Notes: generated from the letters alone by a model not told the origin. A stretch of DNA of 64,000 bases from Bordetella ansorpii (GCF_900078315.1 NZ_FKBS01000015.1:17775-81774); one strand, 5' to 3'. Shown: positions 8,954-18,509, numbered from the stretch's first letter. Numbers and translations are program-made.

Positions 8954-10737
8954 TGGTTACCGCACCCTTAGGCAACGTAGGCCATCTGTCGACGCAATGG
9001 AACGACGCAGTCCAGCGCAGCAGCGAGACCCCCAAGGGTTTCGCCAGACTGGCAGGCGTCTTCAGCACGCCCACCCGCAGCGCCACTGACCTGGTCAACA
9101 CGCGTGAAGCGTTCAAGGGCTTCTTCCAGGCCCAGGTCTCGCAGCTCGGGGCTGGCGTGCCCGGGCACAGCAAGGCGGGCTTCGAGGTCCGGGCCCAGGA
9201 GCTGTGCGCTTCCATCCTGGAAAACTCGCTGGACACCGCGATGCAGGAAGCCATCGCACGCGGCGATGGCCGGGTGCCGGACAAGGTGCTGCGCGAGGCC
9301 GTGTCCAAGGCCAACGCCCGTGCCCAGGAAGCCCTGCAGGAGCTGCAGATCCACGCCTCGCACGCGAGGCTCACGGTGGATCGCCAGGTGGACATCCGTC
9401 CCCAGGTGGTGCCGCGTTTCGGTCCAGGCCAGGAAGTGGTCGGCTTCAACGTGATCAGGCAAGCCCCGCAGATCGAGAACCTGGTGTTTCGCGGTGGCGG
9501 CGCCAAGGGCATCGGCAATCCGGAAGCCCTGGTCGAGATGCAGGGCGCCGGCATGCTCAGCGGCCTGAAGCACCTGGTGGGGACATCCGCCGGCGCGCTG
9601 ACCGCGGTCTGCCTGTCCTGCGGGCAGGATGCGCATGCCTTCCAGACGTTCTCCGCCTCGGTCGACATGAACGAACTGAAGGGCAAGCCGGAAGACTTCG
9701 AGGCCCGCTATCCCATGGTCAACGTAAGCTGGCGCACGGGGTTCCATGCGGGGCGCGCGCTCGAACTGCTGGACCAGACGTCGGCCACCGGCGTGTCCCA
9801 GTACCTGAACAAGCACTGGGACCCGGCCGCCATGCGAGAGAAGCTCGCCAGCCTGGGTAGCGAACAAGAGATCGACAGCGCCATCGAACGCCTGGACTCG
9901 TTGCGCACGCAGGACTTCGATGACGACCGCACGGGCCAGATGGTGACGTTCAAGGACCTGCACTTGATGCACCTGCTGGCGCCCACGCAGTTCAAGGAAC
10001 TGACGCTGACCGGTTGGGACAACACCAACAAGCAGGAGACCTATTTCAACGCGCAGAACACGCCGGATATGCCGGTGGCCGTCGCGGGGCGCATCTCCAT
10101 GAGCATCCCGGTGTACTTCCGATCCGTGGATTTCGATCCGGGCGACGGCAGCGGCACGCGCTCGTTCACGGATGGCGGCGTGGGCAGCAACATGCCCACC
10201 GAAGTCATCACGGACAACCTGCAAGGGCGGGCGCTGGAAGAGGCGCGGGCGCGAACCGCCTTGCTGACGTTCGACGAGAACGGCAAGGCCTATACCGTGC
10301 TGCACCAGGAACCCGAAGGGCCCGCGACGGGATTCGGCGCGTGGGCCAAGGCCAAGGCATCCGGCAACTCGCAGCTCTCCGACACGGGGCACCAGGACAG
10401 GACCAAGATCCACGACGCGGGCTCGAATGCCTTCGTGATCTTTCACGGGGACATCGGTACATTCGACCTGGACGCGTCGCCCGAGCGGGTACGCAAGGCG
10501 CAGACGCTGTCCACCCTGAAGACGCTCGAGCAGATCGAGCAGCGCCGGGATCAGGCCTACGCGGCCGAGTTCGACAGCGCGCAGGACTGCTTCGCGGTGC
10601 TGACGGATCTGGAAAAGCAGGCGTTGCGAGAGGGCGGCGAACCCCATCCCGGCAACTATCCTCCCCACTACGAGACCGATCCGATCTACCGCTTCGAACT
10701 CGAGCTGTACGAACTGGCGCACAACGAAGTGGGCTGA
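8953..10737 (+). CDS. ExoU-like patatin phospholipase, predicted type III effector
   Basis: 594 residues. Residues 1-165 form a Gln/Ala-rich N-terminal region suited to chaperone binding and secretion, without a Sec signal. The patatin domain follows: the oxyanion-hole motif RGGGAKG at 180-186, the nucleophile elbow GTSAG with Ser212 (210-214), and the catalytic Asp of the DGG motif at Asp407. The 195-residue Ser-Asp distance resembles ExoU of Pseudomonas (Ser142/Asp344) rather than short patatins. About 187 residues remain after the Asp and may hold the membrane-binding part. ExoU proteins are phospholipase A2 toxins activated by host ubiquitin; that activity is inferred here. A related effector has been reported in Achromobacter. 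No secretion apparatus genes are in the window. Confidence 0.8.
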   Translation: MVTAPLGNVGHLSTQWNDAVQRSSETPKGFARLAGVFSTPTRSATDLVNTREAFKGFFQAQVSQLGAGVPGHSKAGFEVRAQELCASILENSLDTAMQEAIARGDGRVPDKVLREAVSKANARAQEALQELQIHASHARLTVDRQVDIRPQVVPRFGPGQEVVGFNVIRQAPQIENLVFRGGGAKGIGNPEALVEMQGAGMLSGLKHLVGTSAGALTAVCLSCGQDAHAFQTFSASVDMNELKGKPEDFEARYPMVNVSWRTGFHAGRALELLDQTSATGVSQYLNKHWDPAAMREKLASLGSEQEIDSAIERLDSLRTQDFDDDRTGQMVTFKDLHLMHLLAPTQFKELTLTGWDNTNKQETYFNAQNTPDMPVAVAGRISMSIPVYFRSVDFDPGDGSGTRSFTDGGVGSNMPTEVITDNLQGRALEEARARTALLTFDENGKAYTVLHQEPEGPATGFGAWAKAKASGNSQLSDTGHQDRTKIHDAGSNAFVIFHGDIGTFDLDASPERVRKAQTLSTLKTLEQIEQRRDQAYAAEFDSAQDCFAVLTDLEKQALREGGEPHPGNYPPHYETDPIYRFELELYELAHNEVG

Positions 10738-10809
10738 TGTCCCGCCGATTCTTTCGCGAGGGGCCGCACGCCGGGGGCCGATTCCTGGCGAAGACTCGGC
10801 GGTCCCTGC

Positions 10810-12924
10810 TCAGCCGCCTGGCGCCGCGGGAATCACCACCGCGTCCAGCGCCAGGGCGCCGCGGGGCAAGGCCAGCAGCGGATTGATCTCCAGCGATGCC
10901 AACCGGCCTCGCTGGACCACCGCCAGTTGCGACAGTCGCACCAGGGCGTCGGCCAAGGCATCCAGATCGCAGGGCGGCGCGCCGCGCGCGCCCTGCAGCA
11001 CGGCATGGCCCTTGATTTCGCGGATCATCGACAGCGCCTCGCCATGCCCGAACGGCGCCAGGCGGAAGCTGACGTCCTTCAGCACTTCGACGAAGACGCC
11101 GCCCAGGCCGAACATCACCACGGGGCCGAACACGGAATCGTCGTGGATGCCGGCAATGCACTCGACGCCGGCCGGCGCCATCGGCGCCACCAGCACGCCA
11201 TCGAGGCGGGCTTGCGGAGCATGCCGGCGTACCGAGGCCAGGATGTCGGCGTGGGCCTGGCGCACGGCAGCCTCGCCGGACAACTTCAGCGCCACGCCCC
11301 CCACGTCGCTCTTGTGCACGATGTCGGCGGATACGATCTTCAGCACGACTGGCGCGCCGATATCCGCTGCGGCCGCGACGGCGCCATCGGCATCGCTGAC
11401 CAGCACGCTGGGCGTTGCTGGCAATCCTGCTTCGCGCAGCAGCGCCATGGCCTGTACTTCGTTGTAGGACCGCAGCAGGGGCAGGCCCTGCCGTGCGGAC
11501 GCATCCGATGCCGGATGGTCCGCTTCATTCGTCCGCTTATCGGCCAACCCCGCAAGCGAGGCAATCGTACGTACCGCTGCGCTCGGATCCGCGAACACCA
11601 GGCAGCCCAGTTGCTCCAATTCGCGGCGGCGCGCGGGGGGAAACAGCGCGCAGATCGCCAACGGCACGTCGGGCCGGCTGGCCTGCAATTGCCGCGCGAA
11701 ATTCTCGAAGGTCGGCCACAGTGTCTCCGACGAGCCCGCCGCCGCCAGGAAAACCGCCAGCGCGTCGTAGCGGCCGTCGGACAGCATGTCTTGCGCCGTG
11801 CTCAACAGCACGCCGGGTTCCGAGACGGCCTGCCCCGTCACGTCGACGGGGTTGCGGCCGCTGGCAAACGGCACCTGCGCAAGCAGGCGGGCCTGCGCGT
11901 CGGCGGCGGGTTCCGGCAGCACCAGCCCGGTGTCTGCGGCGTCGTCGGCCATCAACGCACCCACGCCGCCCGATATCGTGAAGATGCCCAGGCGATTGCC
12001 GCGAGGGGGCTGCTTCCAGGTGTCCAGCGCATAGCCCAGATTGAAGAACTCCTCGATGGTGCGGGCGCGCAGCACGCCGTACTGGCGGAACAGTGCGTCG
12101 TAGATGGCGTCGTCACCCGCCAGCGCGGCCGTGTGCGAGGCGGCCGCCCGTGCGCCGGCCTGGGTGCGGCCGATCTTCGTCACCACCACGGGCTTGCCCG
12201 CGGCGCGGGCGCCGGCAAACGCGGCGCGCAGCTTGTCGCCATCGCGGCAACCTTCCATGTACGCCATGATGACGCGTGTATCGGCGTCGTTGGCCAGCCA
12301 GGCGATGCAGTCGGCCACGTCGATGTCGGCCTCGTTGCCCGTGCTGATCCAGTGCGACAGTCCCAGGCCGCGTTCGCGCGCCATGCTGTAGGCATAGGCG
12401 CCGAATGCGCCGCTTTGCGACACCATGCCGATACCGCCCGGCGCCACGGCGCCGTTGGCGGGGGCCGGTGAAAAGGTGGCGTACACCTGCTTGCGTACGT
12501 TCATGAAGCCCAGGCAGTTCGGCCCCAGCAGGCGGATGCCGCGTTCGTGGGCGGCCTGCGTCAGCGCGGCTTGCTGCGCGCGGCCCGCGTCGCCGGTTTC
12601 CGAGAATCCAGAGGTGAAGATCACCGCGCCGGCGATCTGGCCGGGCCGCGCTTGCGCCAGGGCCTGCGCGGCGTGGGCGGCGGGCACGGCGAGGATGGCC
12701 AGGTCGATGGCATCGTCCACCGCCGACAGGCCGGCGAACGCAGGCAGTCCCTGGATTGCTTCGGCGCGGGGATTGATGGGCACGATGCGGCCCGCATAGC
12801 CATACTGCCGCAGCAGCGTGACCGGCATCGCGCCGATCTTGCCGGGCGTGGCCGAGGCGCCCACGATGGCAATGCTGTGCGGGTCGAACAGGCGGGAAAG
12901 CGAGGCGTCCAGGTGTGTGGTCAT
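10810..12924 (-). CDS. ADP-forming acyl-CoA ligase (acetyl-CoA synthetase family, fused subunits)
   Basis: 704 residues. Order: CoA-binding Rossmann domain (DPHSIAIVGASATPGKIG at 14-31), succinyl-CoA-ligase-like flavodoxin domains, and a C-terminal ATP-grasp domain from about residue 480. His264 in SHTAALAG is the family's phosphorylated histidine. These enzymes interconvert an acyl-CoA plus ADP and phosphate with acid plus ATP. The substrate cannot be read from sequence; the neighbours suggest it activates or releases a branched or unsaturated acid. Last gene of a six-gene minus-strand operon; no strong ribosome site, 20 bases after the reductase gene. Confidence 0.85.
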   Translation of the reverse strand: MTTHLDASLSRLFDPHSIAIVGASATPGKIGAMPVTLLRQYGYAGRIVPINPRAEAIQGLPAFAGLSAVDDAIDLAILAVPAAHAAQALAQARPGQIAGAVIFTSGFSETGDAGRAQQAALTQAAHERGIRLLGPNCLGFMNVRKQVYATFSPAPANGAVAPGGIGMVSQSGAFGAYAYSMARERGLGLSHWISTGNEADIDVADCIAWLANDADTRVIMAYMEGCRDGDKLRAAFAGARAAGKPVVVTKIGRTQAGARAAASHTAALAGDDAIYDALFRQYGVLRARTIEEFFNLGYALDTWKQPPRGNRLGIFTISGGVGALMADDAADTGLVLPEPAADAQARLLAQVPFASGRNPVDVTGQAVSEPGVLLSTAQDMLSDGRYDALAVFLAAAGSSETLWPTFENFARQLQASRPDVPLAICALFPPARRRELEQLGCLVFADPSAAVRTIASLAGLADKRTNEADHPASDASARQGLPLLRSYNEVQAMALLREAGLPATPSVLVSDADGAVAAAADIGAPVVLKIVSADIVHKSDVGGVALKLSGEAAVRQAHADILASVRRHAPQARLDGVLVAPMAPAGVECIAGIHDDSVFGPVVMFGLGGVFVEVLKDVSFRLAPFGHGEALSMIREIKGHAVLQGARGAPPCDLDALADALVRLSQLAVVQRGRLASLEINPLLALPRGALALDAVVIPAAPGG

Positions 12925-12944
12925 GGTTGCAGCGGAATCAGGGC

Positions 12945-13940
12945 TCAGGAGAAACGCACCACGGTGCGGCCGGTGCTGGCGCGGTCGAGCATCGCGGCCA
13001 GGGCTTGCGGCAGTTCAGGCGGATCGATGACGCGCGCGATGCGGTCCAGGCGGGCGGGCCGGTAATCGGCGGCCAGGCGCGGCCACACCTCGCGGCGCAG
13101 CGGCATGGGGCTGTTGGCGTTGATGCCCAGCAGCTTCACGCCGCGCAGGATGAAAGGAATGACGGAGCCGGGCAGGTCCGACCCGCCCGCGTTGCCGAAC
13201 GATGCCGCCGCACCGTCGGGCTTCAGGCTGGCCAGGGCGTGCGCCAGCAGGGCGCCGCCCACGGAATCGATCACGCCGGACCAGCGCGCGCTGGCCAGCG
13301 GCTTCACGCCGGCGGACAGATCGGGCGGCGGGATGACCTGGGCCGCGCCCAGGGCGCGCAGATAGGGCTCGGCGTCGGCCTTGCCCGTCATGGCGCATAC
13401 GCTGTAGCCGCGCTGGCTGAGGATGTCGATGGCGATACCGGCCACGCCGCCCGTGGCGCCCGTGACCAGCACCTCGCCCTGGTCGGGCCGCAATCCGCAA
13501 TGTTCCATCCAGTGCAGCGACAGGGCCGCCGTGTAGCCGGCCGCGCCCAGTACCGCCGCGTCGCGCAGGCTGATGCCGGCGGGCAGGGGCAACACCCATT
13601 CATGTCGCACGCGCGCGTATTCGGCATAGCCGCCATCGGCGTCCACGCCGATGCCGAAGCCATGCACCACCACTTCCTGCCCGGGCGCCAGCGACGGATC
13701 GGCGCTATGCACGATGGTGCCGCTGAGATCGATGCCGCCGATGCGCGGGTACTCGCGCACGATGCGGCCTTGTCCGGCCTGGGCCAGTGCGTCCTTGTAG
13801 TTCAGCCCGGCGTACGCCACCTTGATCAACGTGTCGCCCGGCGACAACTGATCTTCGGACAGCGTGTCGAAGCGGCCCACGGGGGGCGCGCCGTCGGCGC
13901 CGGCATGCAATCGGTAGGCTTGGAAACGCGATATCGCCAT
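12945..13940 (-). CDS. AcuI/YhdH-type acryloyl-CoA (quinone) reductase
   Basis: 331-residue zinc-free medium-chain dehydrogenase. Typical motifs: YAGLNYKDALAQAGQGRI near the N terminus, GGIDLSGTI, and the NADPH-binding VTGATGGVAGIAIDIL. Relatives (AcuI, YhdH, YhfP) reduce acryloyl-CoA to propionyl-CoA with NADPH. Start set at 13940 because GGAGAA lies four bases ahead of it; an ATG seven codons upstream lacks a site. In this operon it would reduce a short 2-enoyl-CoA. Confidence 0.85.
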   Translation of the reverse strand: MAISRFQAYRLHAGADGAPPVGRFDTLSEDQLSPGDTLIKVAYAGLNYKDALAQAGQGRIVREYPRIGGIDLSGTIVHSADPSLAPGQEVVVHGFGIGVDADGGYAEYARVRHEWVLPLPAGISLRDAAVLGAAGYTAALSLHWMEHCGLRPDQGEVLVTGATGGVAGIAIDILSQRGYSVCAMTGKADAEPYLRALGAAQVIPPPDLSAGVKPLASARWSGVIDSVGGALLAHALASLKPDGAAASFGNAGGSDLPGSVIPFILRGVKLLGINANSPMPLRREVWPRLAADYRPARLDRIARVIDPPELPQALAAMLDRASTGRTVVRFS

Positions 13941-13961
13941 GGGGTTCTCCAGATACGGCAT

Positions 13962-15122
13962 TCAGGACAGGAAGCGACGTGCCAGCGTGGCGCGATGCAG
14001 TTCGTTGGCGCCGTCGTAGATGCGGAACGGACGCAGCTCCTGCCAGATCATCGATACAGGGGTGTCCTCGGACAGACCGGATGCGCCCATCATCTGCACG
14101 GCGCGGTCGGCTACGCGGTTCACGGTCTCCGAAACGAACACCTTGGCCATGGCGCTGTGTTGCTTCACGGGCAGGCCCGCGTCCAGCCGGTCGGCGCATT
14201 CCAGCGTCATCAGACGGCTGGCGTGCAGTTCGATGTGCGAGTCGGCCACCATGGCCTGGATCTGCTGCAGGTCCGCCAGCCGGGACCCGAACGAGGTGCG
14301 TTCCCGCACGTAGGCCTGCGCGGTTTCCAGGGCGCGGCGCGCGCGTCCGATGTAGCGCATGCAATGCAACAGCCGTGCCGGCTCCAGGCGCAACTGCGCA
14401 TGGTGCAGGCCGCGGCCCACCTCACCCAGTACCGCGTCGTCGGGCACTTCGCAGTCCTGCAGCAGGATCTCGGCATGGCCTCCGATCTGATAACCGGTGA
14501 CCATGCCGATGTCGCGCACGACGCGGTAGCCCGGCGTGTGCCGGGGCACCAGGAACAGCGTGGCGCCGCTTTCGGTCCTGGCCAGCACCAGCGCGAAGTC
14601 GGCCGCCACGCCGCCGCTGATGAACTGCTTGTGGCCGTTCAGCACCCATCCCGCGCCGCGCTTCGCGGCATGGGTTTGGAGCATGGACGGATCGGAACCC
14701 GCGCCGGGCGCCGGCTCCGTCATCGCGAAGCAGGCGCGTTGGTTGCCACGGGCCAAAGGCGCCAGGAAGCGCTGCTGTTGCTCGGGCGTACCCAGTTTCA
14801 GCAGGGTCAGCATGTTGGGCTGGTCGGGCGCCGCGCAATGCAGCGCCGCCGGGCCCAGGAAGCCGCGGCCCGCTTCTTCCAGCACGCGCGCCAGGGCCCT
14901 CCAGCCCAGGCCCATGCCGCCCCATTCGGCGGGCAACTGCGGGGCGAACAGGCCGGCCTGGCGGGCGCGCTCGTGCAACTGCGCCACGCTGCGGTCCAGC
15001 GCGGCGACGTCGCGGGCGATGGCCGGCGACTCCGCGGGAATGGCGACTTCGTCGACGAAGCGGCGCACGCGTGCGCACAGGTCGTCCACATAGGCATCGT
15101 TTTGTTGACAAGAGACATTCAT
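13962..15122 (-). CDS. Acyl-CoA dehydrogenase (ACAD10/11-like active site)
   Basis: 386 residues, complete three-domain FAD acyl-CoA dehydrogenase: helical N domain, beta domain with CFAMTEPAPGAGSDP and WVLNGHKQFISGG, and C-terminal helical domain. The position of the catalytic base in the medium-chain family (YEGT) reads YDGANE here, giving Asp370 instead of Glu, a variation seen in ACAD10/11-like members. Substrate unknown. Second such enzyme in the operon; 9 bases after the upstream Bug receptor gene. Confidence 0.9.
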   Translation of the reverse strand: MNVSCQQNDAYVDDLCARVRRFVDEVAIPAESPAIARDVAALDRSVAQLHERARQAGLFAPQLPAEWGGMGLGWRALARVLEEAGRGFLGPAALHCAAPDQPNMLTLLKLGTPEQQQRFLAPLARGNQRACFAMTEPAPGAGSDPSMLQTHAAKRGAGWVLNGHKQFISGGVAADFALVLARTESGATLFLVPRHTPGYRVVRDIGMVTGYQIGGHAEILLQDCEVPDDAVLGEVGRGLHHAQLRLEPARLLHCMRYIGRARRALETAQAYVRERTSFGSRLADLQQIQAMVADSHIELHASRLMTLECADRLDAGLPVKQHSAMAKVFVSETVNRVADRAVQMMGASGLSEDTPVSMIWQELRPFRIYDGANELHRATLARRFLS

Positions 15123-15131
15123 GGCGATGGC

Positions 15132-16100
15132 CTAAGGTTCGATCTTCACGCCGGCTTGTTGCACGACCGTGCGCCAGCGCTGCGTTTCTTCGTCGATGTG
15201 GCGGCCGAAGTCCTGCGGCGTGCCACCGGTGGCCTGCATGCCGAGCCGCGAGAAATAGCGCCGCACCTGCGCATCGGCCAGCACCGTGCCGATGTGCCGG
15301 TTCAGCAGCGCGATCACGTCCTTGGGCGTGCCGGCCGGCGCCATCACGCCCCACCACGACGAGGCGGTCAACGGCACGCCCAGTTCGGTCAGGGTGGGAA
15401 CGTCCGGCAGATCCGGGTTGCGCGCCTTCGCGGCGATGGCGATGGGCCGCAGGCGCCTGGCCTGCACCTGCGCGTACACCGGCGCCAGATTGTCGAAGCT
15501 GAGCGCGACCTGTCCGCCGGCCAGCGCCGTCGCCGCCTCGCTGCTGCCCTTGTAGGGGATGTGCCGCAGCGCGATGCCGGTGTCGCGCGCGAATTGCTCG
15601 CCCGCCAGATGCGGAATACTGCCCGTGCCGGCGGTGGCGAAGGCCAGGCCCTGCTGTTGCCGGGCCGCCTGCTTCAACCCCGCCAGGTCGTGCACCGGAC
15701 TGCTGGCCGGCACCAGCAGATAGACCGGTACGTCCGTCGCCCAGGCCACGGGCGTCAGGTCGCGGCGCACGTCGTAGGGCAGCGTGCTGTACAGCACGCT
15801 GTTGGTGGCCAGGTTGGCCGTACCCATCAACAAGGTGTAGCCATCGGCCGCGGCATTGGCGACGTAAGACGTGCCGATCTGCGTGGCCGCGCCGGGCTTG
15901 TTCTCGACCACCACGGGCTGGCCCAGCAGCGGCGCCAGCTTCTGGGCGATCATGCGCGCCGCGGTATCCGTGCCGCCGCCCGCGGCGTACGGCACGATCA
16001 GCCGGATCGGCTTGTCCGGATAGGCCGCCGCGGCGGGCAGGGCGGCCGTCAGCAGCGCCGCGGCCCACAGGGCGCGCAGCTTGCGCAGGGAAGCATGCAT
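15132..16100 (-). CDS. Bug-family periplasmic solute receptor
   Basis: 322 residues with a Sec signal peptide (basic n-region, hydrophobic core, cleavage after about residue 26, AAA-AYPDK). Family hallmarks: YPDKPIRLIVPYAAGG at the mature start, VVVENKPGAA and LRHIPYKGSSEA. Bug proteins are the substrate-binding part of tripartite tricarboxylate transporters and bind carboxylates. No TctA/TctB membrane genes are nearby, as is common in Bordetella, where most Bug genes are orphans. AAGGAGAT precedes the start. Confidence 0.93.
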   Translation of the reverse strand: MHASLRKLRALWAAALLTAALPAAAAYPDKPIRLIVPYAAGGGTDTAARMIAQKLAPLLGQPVVVENKPGAATQIGTSYVANAAADGYTLLMGTANLATNSVLYSTLPYDVRRDLTPVAWATDVPVYLLVPASSPVHDLAGLKQAARQQQGLAFATAGTGSIPHLAGEQFARDTGIALRHIPYKGSSEAATALAGGQVALSFDNLAPVYAQVQARRLRPIAIAAKARNPDLPDVPTLTELGVPLTASSWWGVMAPAGTPKDVIALLNRHIGTVLADAQVRRYFSRLGMQATGGTPQDFGRHIDEETQRWRTVVQQAGVKIEP

Positions 16101-16119
16101 GGGGATCTCCTTCGCGCCG

Positions 16120-17103
16120 CTACTGGATGCGGGCGCCGGTCGACTTCACCAGCTTGCCCCACCACGCGGTTTCTTCCTTGATCTGCTGCGCGAACTCGGC
16201 GGGCGTGCTGCCCAGCGGTTCGGCGCCCAGTTCCTGCAGCCGTTTGCGCAGCTGCGGATCCTTCAGCGCCTGCACGGCCGCGGCATGCACGCGCTCGACG
16301 ATCCTGGGGTCGGTGCCGGCGGGCGCCATCAGGCCTTTCCAGGCCATCACCACGAAGCCCTTCTGGCCTTCTTCCTCGAAGGTCGGAATCTCGGGGGCGG
16401 CGGTGGCGCGCTTGTCGCTGGGCACGGCCAGGGCGCGCACCGTGCCGGCCTTCACTTGCGGCAGCAGCGCGGGCATGTTGTCGATCATGAAGTCGATGTG
16501 GCCGGCCACCAGGTCGGTCATGGCCGGGCCGGTGCCCTTGTACGGCACATGCTCCATCTGCAGGCCGGCCCGCTGCTTCAGCAGTTCGCCAGCCAGGTGC
16601 GCAGGCGACCCGTTGCCGGGCGAGCCGAACGACAGCTTGCCCTGGTGCTGGCGCGCGTATTGCAGGAACTCGGGCAGCGTCCTGGCCGGCAACGATTTGG
16701 TCACCACCATCAGGTTGTGTTCGCGCTCCAGGCAGGTGATGGGCGCCAGGTCCTTGGCCGGGTCGAACGGCATGCCGGTATACAGGCTGGGATTGATCAC
16801 CGTGGGACCGGCCGCCGCCAGCAGCAGCGTGTAGCCATCGGGCGTGGCGCGCGCCACGAAGTCGCCGCCGATGTTGCCGCCCGCGCCGGGCTTGTTCTCG
16901 ACGATGATGGGCTGGCCCAGGATGGGGTGCAGCGCCTCGGCCATCAGGCGGCCCAGGATGTCCGCCGAGCCGCCGGGCGCGAAGGGCACGATCAGCCGGA
17001 TGGGCTTGTCGGGATAGGCCGCCGTTGCCGCCAGCGGCAGCGCGGCGCATGCGGCGGCCATCGCGGCGGCGGCCAACCACTTGTACAGGGATCTGGACAG
17101 CAT
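16120..17103 (-). CDS. Bug-family periplasmic solute receptor (second copy)
   Basis: 327 residues, signal peptide of about 28 residues ending AATA-AYPDK, then YPDKPIRLIVPFAPGGSADI, IIVENKPGAGGNIG and MEHVPYKGTGPA. Same family as the adjacent receptor but clearly diverged, so more likely a paralogue with its own ligand than a recent duplicate. Good ribosome site (AAAGGAGAA). Its place in a CoA catabolic operon suggests it captures the acid that the operon degrades. Confidence 0.93.
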   Translation of the reverse strand: MLSRSLYKWLAAAAMAAACAALPLAATAAYPDKPIRLIVPFAPGGSADILGRLMAEALHPILGQPIIVENKPGAGGNIGGDFVARATPDGYTLLLAAAGPTVINPSLYTGMPFDPAKDLAPITCLEREHNLMVVTKSLPARTLPEFLQYARQHQGKLSFGSPGNGSPAHLAGELLKQRAGLQMEHVPYKGTGPAMTDLVAGHIDFMIDNMPALLPQVKAGTVRALAVPSDKRATAAPEIPTFEEEGQKGFVVMAWKGLMAPAGTDPRIVERVHAAAVQALKDPQLRKRLQELGAEPLGSTPAEFAQQIKEETAWWGKLVKSTGARIQ

Positions 17104-17163
17104 GGAGTTCTCCTTTGGGGATAGGGGCCCTCGGCTTCTATGGCCTGGGTCCCCGTTGAGGCC

Positions 17164-18330
17164 CTAGCGGCCTGGTGCGTGACCGGCTTGCGCCAGCGTG
17201 TGCCGTGCGATGGTCAGCTGATGGATCTGGCTGGTGCCTTCGTACAGGCGGAACAGGCGCACGTCGCGGTAGAACCGTTCGATGCCGTGGTCGGCGATGT
17301 AGCCGTATCCGCCATGCATCTGCACGCAGCGGTCGGCCACGCGGCCGCACATCTCCGACGCAAAGTATTTGCAGATCGATGCGTTCAGCGTCACGTCCTG
17401 GCCGGCATCGCGCTCGCGCGCGGTCTGCAGCACCAGCGCGCGGGCCGCCTGGATCTCGGTCTGGCAATCGGCCAGCATGGCCTGCACCAGCTGGAAATCC
17501 ATCAGCGGCTTGCCGAACTGCTGGCGCTCGGCCACGAAACGCATCGTGTCGTCCAGCATGCGGATGGCCGGGCCGATGCACAGCGCGGCCAGGTGGATGC
17601 GCTGCTTGTTCAGCACCTTCATCGCCGTCTTGAATCCCCGGCCCTCCTGCCCGCCGATGATGTTGGCGGCCGGCACGCGGCAGTTCTCGAAATGCACCGC
17701 CGATACCGGCGAGCCGGCCTGGCCCATCTTGTCGTAGGGGCGCGCTGTGGACAGGCCCGGCGTGCCGCGTTCGACGATGAACGCCGTGATGCCCTTGGCG
17801 CCCGGCGCCTGTGGATCGGTGCGCGCCATCACCGTGAACAGGCCGGCGAGCGGTGCGTTGGTGATGAAGCACTTCTCGCCGTTGAGCACGTAGCTGTCGC
17901 CGTCGCGGACCGCGGTCGTGCGCAGCGCCGTCGCGTCCGAGCCGGCCTGCGGCTCGGTCAACGCAAAGCAGCCCGTCAGTTCGCCAGACGCCAGCCTCGG
18001 CAGATAGCGCGCCTTCTGCGGCTCGGTGCCGTCCGCCACGAGCGCTTCGGAACCGATGCCGGTATTGGTGCCGACCCGGGCGCGAAACGCCACCGAGCAT
18101 TGCGACAGCTCCAGCGCCGCCACGATCAACTCCTCGGTGGTCATGCCCGCGCCGCCGTACTGCTCCGGGATCGAATAGCCGAACAGGCCCTGCGCCGCCA
18201 TGGCCGACACCAGGTCTTCAGGCACTTCGTCCCGCTGCGCGACCTCGGCCTCGCGCGGCACGAGCCGCTGCCGCACGAAGCGGCGCAGGGAATCGATGAA
18301 TGTGGAAAAGCCTTCCGGATCGCGGATCAA
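17164..18330 (-). CDS. Acyl-CoA dehydrogenase (first gene of catabolic operon)
   Basis: 388 residues from the TTG at 18330, which has GGAGAC six bases upstream; a longer frame starting at another TTG (18429) has no ribosome site. Motifs: GCFALTEPQAGSDATAL, YVLNGEKCFITN and the C-terminal LYEGTSQIH with the catalytic Glu364. Standard FAD-dependent alpha,beta-dehydrogenation of an acyl-CoA. Divergent from the first IclR regulator, with 179 bases between the starts where operators should lie. The start codon is the least certain part. Confidence 0.88.
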   Translation of the reverse strand: MIRDPEGFSTFIDSLRRFVRQRLVPREAEVAQRDEVPEDLVSAMAAQGLFGYSIPEQYGGAGMTTEELIVAALELSQCSVAFRARVGTNTGIGSEALVADGTEPQKARYLPRLASGELTGCFALTEPQAGSDATALRTTAVRDGDSYVLNGEKCFITNAPLAGLFTVMARTDPQAPGAKGITAFIVERGTPGLSTARPYDKMGQAGSPVSAVHFENCRVPAANIIGGQEGRGFKTAMKVLNKQRIHLAALCIGPAIRMLDDTMRFVAERQQFGKPLMDFQLVQAMLADCQTEIQAARALVLQTARERDAGQDVTLNASICKYFASEMCGRVADRCVQMHGGYGYIADHGIERFYRDVRLFRLYEGTSQIHQLTIARHTLAQAGHAPGR

Positions 18331-18509
18331 GATGTTGTCTCCATGCGGGGCGGGCTGGGCGGGCGGGTAATCGCTCGCGGACCCGTTGTGTGAAATCAGG
18401 CTATCAAATGGCCGCGGCGGCTGAGACAACTGTTTCGATATCTTGAACGCGCGCGGCGGCGTCGCCCGCCGGCCTGATCTATCATCGCCAGGACACTCCG
18501 GACCGATCC

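Noticed and set aside
12915..16181. A 1088-codon open frame on the plus strand
   Set aside because: It runs opposite three genes with clear families (reductase, dehydrogenase, Bug receptor); it is low-complexity His/Arg/Gln/Gly translation typical of antisense frames in GC-rich DNA.
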